Source: Pleomorphomonas sp. PLEO
GTDB lineage: Bacteria > Pseudomonadota > Alphaproteobacteria > Rhizobiales > Pleomorphomonadaceae
Direction of reading: 5' to 3'
Assembly (NCBI RefSeq): GCF_041320595.1
Contig: NZ_CP166625.1
Location: forward strand, 3,594,001-3,658,000
DNA length: 64,000 nucleotides
Positions 18,404 to 27,258 of the stretch are shown here, in pieces. The position numbers and the translations under genes are program-made. How positions within the stretch are numbered: the first letter of the stretch is position 1; each line of letters starts with the position of its first letter. The notes below the pieces were generated by a model that made no database searches, was not told the DNA's origin, and saw nothing but the letters and a program-made list of their open reading frames with translations.

Positions 18404-18898
18404 TTACACCCGGATCGGCACCGCCGTTGTCCGCTTGATGGCCTTCAGCGCCACGAAGGAGCGGAGCGAAGCGAATCCCCCGACGGCAGTGATCAGCCGC
18501 TCGATCAAACTGGCAAGTTCTCCGAGATCCCTGACCATGACTTTCAGAAGATAGTCAGCGTCGCCGGTCTGTGACCAACACTCCACCACCTCGTCGGCCG
18601 TGTCGACAAAAGCTCGGAAAGCTTTGCCCGTCTCATCGTCGTGGTTGCGCAGGCCGACCAGCGTGTGGGCGATAATATTGATGCCAAGACGCTCGGGATC
18701 GAGGATGGCGACGATATCGCGGACGTAACCATCGGCCCGGAGGCGTTGCAGGCGACGGGCGCATTGGGTGGGCGAGAGATGAACTATCTCAGACAACTCC
18801 GCCTGGGTCATATCCCCCTTGGCCTGGATGGCGGCGAGAAGGCGTAAGTCGAAGACATCCAGTTCTTCCAAGGCGCGCAACTCCGAAAAAACAACCAC
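18404..18898 (-). CDS. Lrp/AsnC family transcriptional regulator
   Basis: This protein of up to 164 residues has an N-terminal helix-turn-helix (MTQAELSEIVHLSPTQCARRLQRLRADGYV) and a C-terminal RAM/AsnC ligand-binding domain containing ECWSQTGDADYLLKVMV and the LRSFVALKAIK ending. Lrp-family proteins sense amino acids and often regulate a divergent neighbour, here the aminotransferase gene. The open frame starts at GTG 18898. However, a TTG at 18871 (giving LEELDVFDLRLL) has a CGGAG ribosome-binding site and matches the usual family N-terminus better, so the true start is uncertain. Confidence 0.9.
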   Translation of the reverse strand: MVVFSELRALEELDVFDLRLLAAIQAKGDMTQAELSEIVHLSPTQCARRLQRLRADGYVRDIVAILDPERLGINIIAHTLVGLRNHDDETGKAFRAFVDTADEVVECWSQTGDADYLLKVMVRDLGELASLIERLITAVGGFASLRSFVALKAIKRTTAVPIRV

Positions 18899-19035
18899 GC
18901 AAGAAACATGCGCAAGCGGGCCGCATCATGCTGAAAATCTTCACTGCGGGCAATTGCCATTCCGGAAATTGCAGAGAAATTTCCGCAGAAGCCCATTAAG
19001 GTGAGGTTATTCACCGCCACCCGGAAGCGCTCCAA

Positions 19036-20208
19036 ATGTTTGATACCTTGCCCGAACAGCCTGCCGATGCCCTTCTTGCCCTCATCGGACTCTACCGCGC
19101 CGACCCTCGCTCCCAGAAGCTCGACCTCGGCGTCGGCGTCTATCGCGACGACAGTGGCGTCACGCCAATCATGGCCGCGGTAAAGGCAGCCGAGAAGATG
19201 CTGCTCGAAACACGGACCACCAAGGCTTATCTCGGACCGGAAGGCGACCCCGCCTACACCGACCTTCTGAAGCCGATCGTCTTCGGCAAGGATCCGGGCG
19301 CCCGTGTCGCCGGCATTCAGACGCCCGGCGGTACCGGTGCTGTACGGCTTGCCGCCGATCTTGTTGCGCTGGCGCGCCCCGACGCGAAGATCCTCTACGG
19401 TGCGCCCACTTGGCCGAACCATCTGCAGATCCTCAACGCCACCCGCCTCAAGGCAGTGCCGCATCCTTATTTTGATGTGAAGACGCAGAAGGTGAACGTT
19501 GCTTCGCTGGTCGCGGCGATCGAGGGGGCGTCAGCGGGCGATGTCGTGTTGCTGCATGGCTGCTGCCACAACCCGACCGGTGGCGAACTGGAGCCGGGTG
19601 ACTGGCAGACGGTCCTGAAGGCGTTGCAGGAAACCGGTGTCGTGCCGCTGATCGATTTTGCCTATCACGGTCTTGGCAAGGGCCTTGAGGGTGACGCCTA
19701 TGGCGTACGCCTGCTGACGGATAACCTCGACGAAGTCATGGTCGCCTATTCCTGCGACAAGAATTTCGGTCTTTACCGCGAGCGCGTCGGCGCTCTCTAC
19801 GTCAAGGCGCGCAATGAGAAGGCCGCGTCGGTGGTGATGTCCAATTTGGCGGCCTTCAGCCGGGTGTCCTGGTCGATGCCGCCGGACCATGGCGCGGCCA
19901 TCGTTCGTACCATCCTTGAGGATGCCGAGCTGACGCGCGTCTGGCGCGAGGAAATCGATCGCATGGGTGCCCGTGTCCGCGGCGTGCGAGCGGCTCTGGC
20001 TGCCGCCGGCCCGGGGTTGAAGGCGCATGAGACGCAGACCGGTATGTTCTCGACGCTGGCGCTAAGCCCTGAACAGGTTCTGTCGCTGCGCAAGGACCAC
20101 GCCGTCTACATGGCCGGCTCGGGTCGTATCAATGTTGCGGGTCTTCATGTCCGTGACATTCCCGCTTTCGTGTCGGCACTCAAGGCTGTGGGATATCCGG
20201 TCGACTGA
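19036..20208 (+). CDS. Aspartate/aromatic-type class I aminotransferase
   Basis: This 390-residue PLP enzyme is of the AspC/TyrB group. The N-terminus LDLGVGVYRDDSGVTPIM is the family substrate-loop region. GGTGAVRLAADL holds the phosphate-binding strand, LHGCCHNPTGGEL contains the conserved Asn, and YSCDKNFGLYRERVGAL carries the PLP lysine. It exchanges amino groups between an aromatic or acidic amino acid and 2-oxoglutarate; the exact substrate cannot be read from the sequence. It is divergent from the Lrp gene and 26 bp ahead of a ThDP-dependent enzyme, so the two probably form an Lrp-controlled amino-acid catabolic unit. Confidence 0.92.
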   Translation: MFDTLPEQPADALLALIGLYRADPRSQKLDLGVGVYRDDSGVTPIMAAVKAAEKMLLETRTTKAYLGPEGDPAYTDLLKPIVFGKDPGARVAGIQTPGGTGAVRLAADLVALARPDAKILYGAPTWPNHLQILNATRLKAVPHPYFDVKTQKVNVASLVAAIEGASAGDVVLLHGCCHNPTGGELEPGDWQTVLKALQETGVVPLIDFAYHGLGKGLEGDAYGVRLLTDNLDEVMVAYSCDKNFGLYRERVGALYVKARNEKAASVVMSNLAAFSRVSWSMPPDHGAAIVRTILEDAELTRVWREEIDRMGARVRGVRAALAAAGPGLKAHETQTGMFSTLALSPEQVLSLRKDHAVYMAGSGRINVAGLHVRDIPAFVSALKAVGYPVD

Positions 20209-20234
20209 CCTGACCGATCCTTTGGGAGGACATC

Positions 20235-21905
20235 ATGCTGCAAGTCCGTGACGCCGTCTCCGGCGGTCGCGCGATTGTTGACGCGCTTATTGCCAATGGC
20301 GTCGACACCGTATTCGGCCTGCCGGGCGCGCAGACCTACCCGCTGTTCGATGCGCTGGCATTATCGGCGGATCGTATCCGCACTTACAGCGCCCGCCACG
20401 AACAGGCGTCGGGCTACATGGCATTCGGCTATGCCCGCTCCACTGGCAGGCCCGGCATATTTTCGGTGGTTCCGGGGCCTGGCGTGCTCAACGCGGGGGC
20501 GGCGCTCATCACTGCGCTCGGCTGTTGCGCGCCGGTACTGCTGATCACCGGCAACATTCCCTCGACCTTCGAGGGGAGGGGGCGCGGCCACCTGCACGAA
20601 ATCCCCGACCAACTCGGACTCCTTCGGCGGATGACCAAATGGTCGGCCCGCATAGAGCGGGTCGAAGATGCGCCTGCGCTCGTCAACGAGGCGTTTCGGC
20701 AGATGCTGGCCGGTCGGCCGGGACCGGTCGCGCTTGAAATGGCGTGGGACAGCATGGCGGAGACATCGGTGGTCGCCCCTCTTGACGCCGCTGCCATTCC
20801 TTCATCGCCAGAGCCTGACGCGGCGGCAATCGAAGCGGCGGCACAGCTTCTCGCGACGGCTCGTCGGCCGATGATCATGACCGGCAGCGGCGCCCAGCAC
20901 GCGGCGGAAGAGGTGAGGGCGCTTGCCACCCTGCTCAACGCGCCGGTGACGGCGTTGCGCGGCGGCCGCGGCATTCTCGCCGAGAGCGAGCCGCTCGGCC
21001 TGTCGTCAGCTGTCGCCCACCGCCTTTATCAGGAAACCGACGTGGTAATCGGCATCGGCACGCGGCTGGAGCTGCCGACCATGCGCTGGGCCGGCATGAT
21101 GACCTACCACGAACGTCTTCCCGGTGGGCGTAAGCTTGTCCGCATCGATGTCGATCCTGAGGAAATGGTGCGTCTGAAGGCGGACGTGCCGGTGGTCGCT
21201 GATGCGAAGGCTGGCGTTCGCGCGCTGATCGAGGCAATCGGCAAGTCGCCTATAGCGGTATCCAAGCGCGATGGCGCCGCCATTGATGAGGAGATCGCTG
21301 CCGCCAAGGCGGCCGTGGAATCCGAGATCGTCAAGGTACAGCCTGAAGTCGATTATCTCCGGACGATTCGAGCGGCGCTGCCGGACGATGGCTTCTTCCT
21401 GACCGAGCTTTGTCAGGTTGGCTTTGCCTCCTATTTCGCGTGGGACGCTCGGCAGCCGCGCACCTACGTCAGTGAAGGCTACCAAGGGACGCTTGGCTAT
21501 GGCTTTCCGACGGCGCTCGGTGTCAAGGTCGCCAATCCCGACAGCAAAGTGGTGGCTGTCTGTGGCGACGGCGGCTTCATGTTCGGCGTGCAGGAGCTGG
21601 CGACCGCGGCGCAGGAAGGCATCGGCGTCGTCGTCGTGGTGTTCGACAACGGTGCCTACGGCAATGTCCGCCGCGATCAGCGAACCCGCTTCGAAGGGCG
21701 CTTCATCGCCTCCGAACTCCGCAACCCCGACTTCTCGAAACTAGCCGAGGCCTTCGGCATCAAGGCGTATTCTGTCATCTCGCAATCAGACTTGGCCGCT
21801 GTGCTTCCGCTGGCTCTGGAGGCCAATGAAACGGTGTTGATCCACGTCGCGGTGCCGCGCGATAGCGAGGCCTCACCCTGGCCGTTTATTCATCCTGCGC
21901 CGTGA
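20235..21905 (+). CDS. Thiamine-diphosphate-dependent enzyme, acetolactate synthase-like
   Basis: The 556-residue protein has the full three-domain ThDP architecture. An N-terminal PYR domain contains the catalytic Glu in ARHEQASGYMAFGYAR, a central domain follows, and a C-terminal PP domain carries the ThDP/Mg motif AVCGDGGFMFGVQELATAA ending in DNGAYGN. It resembles acetolactate synthase large subunits, but no regulatory small subunit follows. The aminotransferase neighbour hints at a 2-oxo-acid decarboxylase or carboligase instead. The GGGAGGACATC ribosome-binding site supports the ATG. The exact reaction is unresolved. Confidence 0.88.
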   Translation: MLQVRDAVSGGRAIVDALIANGVDTVFGLPGAQTYPLFDALALSADRIRTYSARHEQASGYMAFGYARSTGRPGIFSVVPGPGVLNAGAALITALGCCAPVLLITGNIPSTFEGRGRGHLHEIPDQLGLLRRMTKWSARIERVEDAPALVNEAFRQMLAGRPGPVALEMAWDSMAETSVVAPLDAAAIPSSPEPDAAAIEAAAQLLATARRPMIMTGSGAQHAAEEVRALATLLNAPVTALRGGRGILAESEPLGLSSAVAHRLYQETDVVIGIGTRLELPTMRWAGMMTYHERLPGGRKLVRIDVDPEEMVRLKADVPVVADAKAGVRALIEAIGKSPIAVSKRDGAAIDEEIAAAKAAVESEIVKVQPEVDYLRTIRAALPDDGFFLTELCQVGFASYFAWDARQPRTYVSEGYQGTLGYGFPTALGVKVANPDSKVVAVCGDGGFMFGVQELATAAQEGIGVVVVVFDNGAYGNVRRDQRTRFEGRFIASELRNPDFSKLAEAFGIKAYSVISQSDLAAVLPLALEANETVLIHVAVPRDSEASPWPFIHPAP

Positions 21906-22017
21906 AAGGTGTTGTTTTTGCTAGGCATTGAGGAGCTGTTAATACCTCATCTGCTTTAGTCGCGCCGTCTCGGGGCAGAGGCGGCCGCTCACCAACAAAC
22001 GCCCCGACGATCGTGTA

Positions 22018-22039
22018 CATCGTTAAAAATTTAACGATG
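22018..22039. repeat. Perfect inverted repeat, operator-like
   Basis: Arms CATCGTTAAA and TTTAACGATG are separated by two A residues. It lies 112 bp past the ThDP gene and 85 bp ahead of the next gene. No T-run follows, so an operator is more likely than a terminator. Confidence 0.5.
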
Positions 22040-22082
22040 GCAAAAACGCTCCTTTCAGGTCCCCGGGCGTACACTTCCTTTG

Positions 22083-22096
22083 ATGATCCGGATCAT
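22083..22096. promoter_or_regulatory. 14-bp perfect palindrome, FNR-core-like
   Basis: ATGATCCGGATCAT contains the TGAT-N4-ATCA core of FNR/FixK boxes but lacks the outer T and A. It ends only 27 bp before the ATG of the following gene, close for an activator site, so a repressor role is possible. Confidence 0.4.
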
Positions 22097-22123
22097 TCAC
22101 TATCCGGCTCGAAAGGATAGATC

Positions 22124-22555
22124 ATGGATATCGGGAGTGTAAAACCGGTACTCACCGGTGTGACCTCGCCGGTGCCGAAAACGCCGACCGAGCAGAAACA
22201 GTCGACGACAACCGATTTGAGTGCCGAGAAGGCCGTTAAGGTCGCTGAGAAGACAGATAAAAACGCCGTCGATACGTCGACTGACAAGTCTTCAGGGCAG
22301 GGTAGTGGATCGGCGTCAGCCAATGCGCTGACCAAGGCCAATACCATCAAGGCCAGTTCGCTCGACCAGGTATCCGGCTTTGAGGTATTCGTTTCGGATG
22401 AGAGCAAGACTGAGGATCAAACCTCCGACTCGCCTGCCAATACAGCGGTCGTTCAGGACAGCCAGGAATTCGCCATGCGCATGCAAGCGATGATCGAAGC
22501 CTGGGAAGGGACGGGGGGTACTCCGCGTACCGCCGTGTTCGACCTAAAGCTCTGA
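22124..22555 (+). CDS. Small hydrophilic protein of unknown function
   Basis: I do not recognise this 143-residue protein. It has no signal peptide or membrane segment. Its first 110 residues are Ser/Thr/Lys/Asp-rich and probably disordered; the C-terminal 30 (SQEFAMRMQAMIEAWEG then an AVFDLKL ending) look helical and conserved-like. A GAAAGGA site precedes the ATG and a clear terminator follows, so the gene is probably real and transcribed alone. Two palindromes lie upstream. Confidence 0.7.
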   Translation: MDIGSVKPVLTGVTSPVPKTPTEQKQSTTTDLSAEKAVKVAEKTDKNAVDTSTDKSSGQGSGSASANALTKANTIKASSLDQVSGFEVFVSDESKTEDQTSDSPANTAVVQDSQEFAMRMQAMIEAWEGTGGTPRTAVFDLKL

Positions 22556-22578
22556 GCTGCTATCCTTCAAAATACAAA

Positions 22579-22612
22579 ATCGGCGCCCATGAGAGGCGCC
22601 GATCGTTTTTTT
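22579..22612 (+). terminator. Rho-independent terminator, probably bidirectional
   Basis: A 9-bp stem, ATCGGCGCC at 22579-22587 with its complement at 22595-22603, is followed by CG and seven T residues. On the minus strand the stem is followed by TTTTGTATTTT, so it can serve the convergent gene too. Confidence 0.9.
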
Positions 22613-22671
22613 GAAGCAACATCACCCGGGCCGGACAAGAGTTGCCAACCGAAGTGCGGAAGCCCGATGCC

Positions 22672-22911
22672 TTACGGGGCCGTCGCAGGCGGCGTTGCCG
22701 GAGCAGCCGGAGTTGAAGGCGTTGCAGGAGCCGGCGTCGCAGGAGCAGCCGGCGCGGGTTTGGCAGGCGCAGGCGTGGATGGGGCGGCGGGTGCCGACGA
22801 TGTCGCGGGCGGCGGCGGCGGCGTGACTTTCTTATTGCCCGAGAAGTAGACGATTGCGCCAATCACGACGATGACGGCGATAACGATCCAAATGATGGAA
22901 GATCTCTTCAT
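22672..22911 (-). CDS. Single-pass membrane protein with Ala/Pro-rich tail
   Basis: This 79-residue protein starts MKRSSIIWIVIAVIVVIGAI, one transmembrane helix or uncleaved signal anchor. It is followed by YFSGNKK and a tail made almost wholly of Ala, Pro and Thr. Such tails usually span or line the periplasm. The ATG at 22911 has an AGGAGA ribosome-binding site. The function is unknown, and the low-complexity tail prevents family assignment. Confidence 0.6.
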   Translation of the reverse strand: MKRSSIIWIVIAVIVVIGAIVYFSGNKKVTPPPPPATSSAPAAPSTPAPAKPAPAAPATPAPATPSTPAAPATPPATAP

Positions 22912-23032
22912 GGGGTGTTCTCCTATCGCTCGACAGACTCTAAAAGCACCGGAGAACAAAAGTCCGCCAGCGCCGCCTACAACAAACGAAAATTGCGGCT
23001 TGTGGTTCCGTCCGAGATGACGGCGCCAACCG

Positions 23033-23971
23033 TTACTGCACGGGGGGCGCCGGCATGGCGGGTGTTATCCGCCGGATCCGCTCGCGGTGGGCCGAATAGA
23101 GGCCTGAGCCAGCAATCATTGCCGACCCTATTAGCGTATAATAGCTCGGGAAATCTCCGAAGAACAGATAGGACAGAATCCCGGCCGATACCAACTGCAC
23201 GTAGGTAATGGGCGCCAGCAGCGACAATGGCGCCAGTTTCAGGCCCGAGATGAACAACATGTGCGCCAGCGTGAAGCTCAACGAGCCACCAATGCCATAG
23301 ACGAGCTCGCGGCCGGTTGGAACGTGGAACACCGGCAGTACCAGCAGTGTCGACACGCTTAAGCCGACGATTCCCGTCCACATGAAGGTAACCTCTGTCG
23401 GCTCGTTCTTCATCAGACGTGTAAACAGCGCTCCCAGCGCCCAGGCCGTCGCCGATCCCAGCGGCAAAAGAGCCGCGAGCTGGAACCCGTCGGTACCGGG
23501 GCGAACGATCAGCAGTACGCCGGCAAATCCGACCGCTGCCGCGAGCCAGCGACGGATTCCCACCATTTCTCCCAGCACGAAAATCGAAAGCACCATGACG
23601 ATGATCGGCGAGATGAAGTGGATTGCCGTGTTGGAGGGAACATCGAGGTAGGCTAGGCCGAGGATGAAGAAGCTGGTTGAGGCCACAGCCGCAAGGCCGC
23701 GTCCGATCTGCAGCCGATAGCTCGCCGGGCGGAAGGCCTTGAGTCCGCTAGAGGACATCGCCCAGGGAAACGCCACGAGAAAGAAGATGAAATAGCGAAA
23801 CCACGTGGCCAACTGGGCGGGCGCCGTTTCCTTCATTAATTTAGCGCCGACGTCGCCGCCGGCAAAAAAGATCGTCGAGGCGAAGACCAGCAGCATCGCG
23901 AGCAACGCCCTTTCCGAGTTTCCGGGCGACGGCAACGGCGCCGCTCCGGACGCGTCGGGATGGCTTGGCAT
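23033..23971 (-). CDS. DMT-superfamily (EamA) transporter
   Basis: The 312-residue protein has about ten hydrophobic helices in two EamA repeats, the standard drug/metabolite transporter layout. Typical features are FFAGGDVGAKL in helix 1, the helix pair containing NTAIHFISPIIVMVLSIFVL, and a second repeat from about residue 180. These inner-membrane permeases export amino acids, metabolites or drugs; the substrate is unknown. It is divergent from the IclR regulator gene, which could control it. Confidence 0.88.
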   Translation of the reverse strand: MPSHPDASGAAPLPSPGNSERALLAMLLVFASTIFFAGGDVGAKLMKETAPAQLATWFRYFIFFLVAFPWAMSSSGLKAFRPASYRLQIGRGLAAVASTSFFILGLAYLDVPSNTAIHFISPIIVMVLSIFVLGEMVGIRRWLAAAVGFAGVLLIVRPGTDGFQLAALLPLGSATAWALGALFTRLMKNEPTEVTFMWTGIVGLSVSTLLVLPVFHVPTGRELVYGIGGSLSFTLAHMLFISGLKLAPLSLLAPITYVQLVSAGILSYLFFGDFPSYYTLIGSAMIAGSGLYSAHRERIRRITPAMPAPPVQ

Positions 23972-24238
23972 GTACAGCTCCGGGGAATGGCCGATGATTC
24001 CGCCTTAAAGGCAAAATTCCTCGCAGGGAGGATAAGGCAAGTCAGCTATAAAACGACCCGCCGAGTGAAGGGGTTGTGCAAGGAGTCGTTCATGGGTGCA
24101 AGCGAATTTCCGGCATGCCCTGATCATTGTACTGCAACGAATGCGATTTTTTGTACATATCCACGTGTCGCCACGGATGGCTGGTTTTGCGGGGCGTCGT
24201 AAAAGTTGTCACCGATGACAATTCGATGAGGGCGGGCA

Positions 24239-25030
24239 ATGGTCCGTGAAAATGGCAAAGAGGCAACCACGTCGCGTCGCGCGGTTGCCGTTCCGGCACT
24301 GCGAAAAGCAATACTGATTCTCGATTTGGTTGGACGTCGCGGCAGATTGCCCTTTTCGGCCATTCAGAAGACCCTTGATCTTCCCAAAAGCACAACCCAT
24401 CAGCTGCTCAAAGCCCTGACTGACGTTGGCGCCCTGCAAGTTCGGGTCGATGGCGGCTTTATGTTAGGCACGAAGATATGCGAACTCGGTATCCTCGGCA
24501 TACGGCAGCGCACTATCGACAGCCTGTCGCTCAGGCATCTGGAAATGCTGGCCGGCCAGTCCGGCCTTCCTTGCGAAATAGCCACTTTCGAGGGGCGGGA
24601 TGCGGTGGTTATCGCCAGTGCCAGTCCCAATGGCGGCGCTCGTAGCGCGGGCAGTGAGGGACGGCGCTCCCCCCTGAACCGAGTGGCAACAGGCAAGGCA
24701 CTCCTGGCTTTCCTCGATGAGGTGGACCGAAAGCGGTTGTTCGCGGATCTGGACTGGATCAAGGCGACACCGCGCTCCATCGCCTCACCGGATGCCATGG
24801 CGCGGGAGCTCGACGTCGTGCGCGAGCGCGGTTGGGCACTCGATGATCGCGAGACCTTTGACGATACGTCCTGCATCGCCGCGCCGGTGTTCGATGGCCG
24901 CAATCGCGTGGTGGCCGCTGTGGCGACCGTTGGCCAAGCGCATCAGATCACGCCAGAGCGCTACGAATCGTTGGCCGAGTTGGTCCGCAACACCGCAAAT
25001 GCAGTGTCTCAGGAGGTCCGAGAGGCGTGA
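24239..25030 (+). CDS. IclR family transcriptional regulator
   Basis: The 263-residue protein has an N-terminal winged helix (AILILDLVGRRGRLPFSAIQ then LPKSTTHQLLKALTDVGAL) and a C-terminal IclR effector domain. The effector domain includes RHLEMLAGQSGLPCEIAT, the SPLNRVATGKALLAFL segment and the SCIAAPVFDGRNRVVAAVAT motif. IclR proteins sense small carboxylic or aromatic metabolites. The target is probably the divergent transporter gene or the regulator itself, by position only. Confidence 0.93.
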   Translation: MVRENGKEATTSRRAVAVPALRKAILILDLVGRRGRLPFSAIQKTLDLPKSTTHQLLKALTDVGALQVRVDGGFMLGTKICELGILGIRQRTIDSLSLRHLEMLAGQSGLPCEIATFEGRDAVVIASASPNGGARSAGSEGRRSPLNRVATGKALLAFLDEVDRKRLFADLDWIKATPRSIASPDAMARELDVVRERGWALDDRETFDDTSCIAAPVFDGRNRVVAAVATVGQAHQITPERYESLAELVRNTANAVSQEVREA

Positions 25031-25031
25031 A

Positions 25032-25454
25032 TTAGCCGCGCTCGGCTATGCGGGCGCGCACCCAGGCATGAATTTCGGCATCCACAAAGGCGATGCGGCT
25101 TTCGCCAAGCCTAACCGGCTTCGGAAAAGTGCCGGCAGCCATCATGCGCTTGATGGACGACACCGATAGCGTCGTCATGGTCGAGGCTTGCTTCATCGAC
25201 AAAAGCGTCGGCGCGACGGCGATCGCCGCTTTCGGCCTTCGGCCGGCAGCAACAGGCGCTTCGAGCTCCATCGGTGCGGGAGCGAAGGCAGCCTCGGTGG
25301 TTGCCAGCAGGGCATGCACGGGATTGTTGGCGTTCAGGCAGTCCGGCGGCTCGGGTTTGCGCAGCACGGACGTCAAACGTTCTAGCTTGTCGAGCGCGTT
25401 CTTCAATCCCGGATTATCATCGAACGGAACGGCTCCGCCGGCGATCTGCCCCAT
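25032..25454 (-). CDS. AlpA-like helix-turn-helix protein
   Basis: The C-terminal 55 residues of this 140-residue protein match the AlpA/excisionase-type winged helix: MTTLSVSSIKRMMAAGTFPK, then PVRLGESRIAFVDAEIHAWV. The N-terminal 75 residues have no recognised domain. AlpA-like proteins are known from prophages and integrative elements as transcriptional activators or directionality factors, but no integrase or phage gene lies nearby. I chose the ATG at 25454 over an upstream in-frame TTG at 25466. Its stop lies immediately past that of the convergent IclR gene. Confidence 0.75.
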   Translation of the reverse strand: MGQIAGGAVPFDDNPGLKNALDKLERLTSVLRKPEPPDCLNANNPVHALLATTEAAFAPAPMELEAPVAAGRRPKAAIAVAPTLLSMKQASTMTTLSVSSIKRMMAAGTFPKPVRLGESRIAFVDAEIHAWVRARIAERG

Positions 25455-25583
25455 GATTCTGCCCAAGCCCCAGTGTCAGTACGACTTCATGACCCGTTTA
25501 TGCCAGCTTTACCAGTAGCATAAACCGGAAGTGGTTCACAGGACGTTGCCGACCTGCAACCGTTCGCAAGCCGGCCCGTTGCG

Positions 25584-26540
25584 TCAGCGGCCGAAATAGG
25601 GGGCGAGATTTGCCCGCACCCGCTCGAGCGGTGTCGTCCCCGCGAGATCCGGCGTGAAAATCCCTGCGGTAATCGCTTCGAACGCGTCGATATAAACCTT
25701 CGAGGTCTCGGCGATCATGCTTTCTGGAATCTGGGGAATGGGATCCTTGTAGGGGTCGCAACGCGCCCCGACCCAGGCGCGTATGAAGTCCTTGTCGAAA
25801 CTCTTGGGACGCCGACCAGCCGCGAAATCATCGGCATAGGAGGCCGCGATCCAATAACGGCTTGAATCGGGGGTGTGAATCTCGTCCGCGAGCACGATCG
25901 TCCCGCCACCATCCAGGCCAAACTCATATTTGGTGTCAGCCAGAATGAGTCCATGCTGCGCGGCGATCTCGGCACCGCGCGCGTAAAGTTTCAGGGCGTA
26001 GTCCGACACCGTGGCCCATTGCTCGGGCGTCAGCAGCTTGTTTGCCAGGATCTCCTCGCCGCTCAGCGGCTCGTCGTGACCGCCGTCGAAAGCTTTGCTG
26101 GTCGGGGTAAGGATCGGGGAGGGCAGCTTTTCATTATCGTAGAGGCCATCAGGCAGCGTCAGCCCATACATTCTCCGCTCGCCGGTCCGGTATTTGGTCA
26201 GGACCGACGTGCTGGTGGTACCTGCGAGATAGCCGCGCACGATCACTTCGACCGGCAAAATGTCGAGCCGGCGACCGATCACCACGTTGGGGTCGGGATA
26301 AGCGACGACATGGTTGGGGCAGATATCGGCGGTCGCGTCGAACCAGAAGCGCGCGGTCTGGGTCAGCACCTGTCCCTTGAAGGGAATAGCCGCTAGCACC
26401 CGATCGAAGGCACTGATGCGGTCCGTGGCAATGATGATGCGACTGCCGTCCGGCAGATCGTAATTCTCGCGCACCTTGCCTTTGTAGTAGTTGGGCAGTT
26501 CAGGAATAAAGGCTTCGGCGAGAATGCGGTCGAGGGCCAT
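25584..26540 (-). CDS. purC: Phosphoribosylaminoimidazole-succinocarboxamide synthase
   Basis: This 318-residue SAICAR synthetase joins CAIR and aspartate with ATP in purine synthesis. It shows the N-terminal GKVRENYDL nucleotide loop, [11 protein letters not shown], the signature [13 protein letters not shown], and [11 protein letters not shown] with the second signature. It is longer than the 240-residue PurC typical of bacteria and resembles the long form also found in yeast and many alphaproteobacteria. A second, short PurC often exists elsewhere in such genomes. The ATG has an excellent AAGGAGG site. It stands alone. Confidence 0.95.
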   Translation of the reverse strand: MALDRILAEAFIPELPNYYKGKVRENYDLPDGSRIIIATDRISAFDRVLAAIPFKGQVLTQTARFWFDATADICPNHVVAYPDPNVVIGRRLDILPVEVIVRGYLAGTTSTSVLTKYRTGERRMYGLTLPDGLYDNEKLPSPILTPTSKAFDGGHDEPLSGEEILANKLLTPEQWATVSDYALKLYARGAEIAAQHGLILADTKYEFGLDGGGTIVLADEIHTPDSSRYWIAASYADDFAAGRRPKSFDKDFIRAWVGARCDPYKDPIPQIPESMIAETSKVYIDAFEAITAGIFTPDLAGTTPLERVRANLAPYFGR

Positions 26541-26694
26541 CGGTGCCTCCTTGACGAATGGGACCGCGGGGCGGCCGCCTGTGGCCGCTCAATAGAACAT
26601 CGCGGACCAAACTTTAAGCCGAACTTGCATGTCCGGGCCGACCAGACATAGTTTGATTCGATTCATCTCTGAAGTTGCCTTGGGAGAGAGGACC

Positions 26695-27246
26695 GTGAAA
26701 CGTATCCGCGTTGCCGTCGACATGGACGAAGTCATCGCCGACACTTATGGCGCCATGCTGAACTGGCTGCGCCATCGTCATGGAGCACGATGGAGCACCG
26801 AAGCCCTTCATGGTCGGCAGATCTTCGATGTCCTCGAACTGGATACGGCCGAGGCACTCAGGACCGCCATGCACGACGGCGCCTTCTTCGCAAATCTGCC
26901 AGTGATCGAGGGGAGCCAAGCAGCGCTGTCGGAAATCGCAGCCCGCTACGAGCTGTTCGTTACCTCCGCCGCCATGGAGTTTCCCAATTCACTCGGCCCG
27001 AAGTTCCTTTGGCTGCGGCGGCATTTTCCGTTCGTCGAGCCGCTCAATATCGTTTTCTGCGGCGATAAAAGCATCATATCCGCCGATTGCCTGATCGATG
27101 ACAATGCCCGGCACTTCAAGCGGTTCGCTGGGCAGGGCATCGTCTTCTCGTCGCCTCACAACGCGCTTGTGAGTGGCTATCCGCGTATCCATCGTTGGGA
27201 CGAAGCCTTGGCCGTCCTGTCAGACGTGTTTCCCGGCGCGCTATGA
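26695..27246 (+). CDS. 5' nucleotidase, NT5C-type HAD hydrolase
   Basis: The 183-residue protein matches the 5'(3')-deoxyribonucleotidase family: DMDEVIADTYGAMLNW with the HAD nucleophile and acid, LFVTSAAMEFPNSLGPKFLW around the second HAD motif, and CLIDDNARHF as the C-terminal Asp pair. Such enzymes dephosphorylate nucleoside monophosphates. I moved the start to GTG 26695, which has a GGGAGAGAGG site and gives KRIRVAVDMDE; the ATG at 26629 adds 22 residues without family support. Confidence 0.85.
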   Translation: MKRIRVAVDMDEVIADTYGAMLNWLRHRHGARWSTEALHGRQIFDVLELDTAEALRTAMHDGAFFANLPVIEGSQAALSEIAARYELFVTSAAMEFPNSLGPKFLWLRRHFPFVEPLNIVFCGDKSIISADCLIDDNARHFKRFAGQGIVFSSPHNALVSGYPRIHRWDEALAVLSDVFPGAL

Positions 27247-27258
27247 GGCAGGAAGGGG

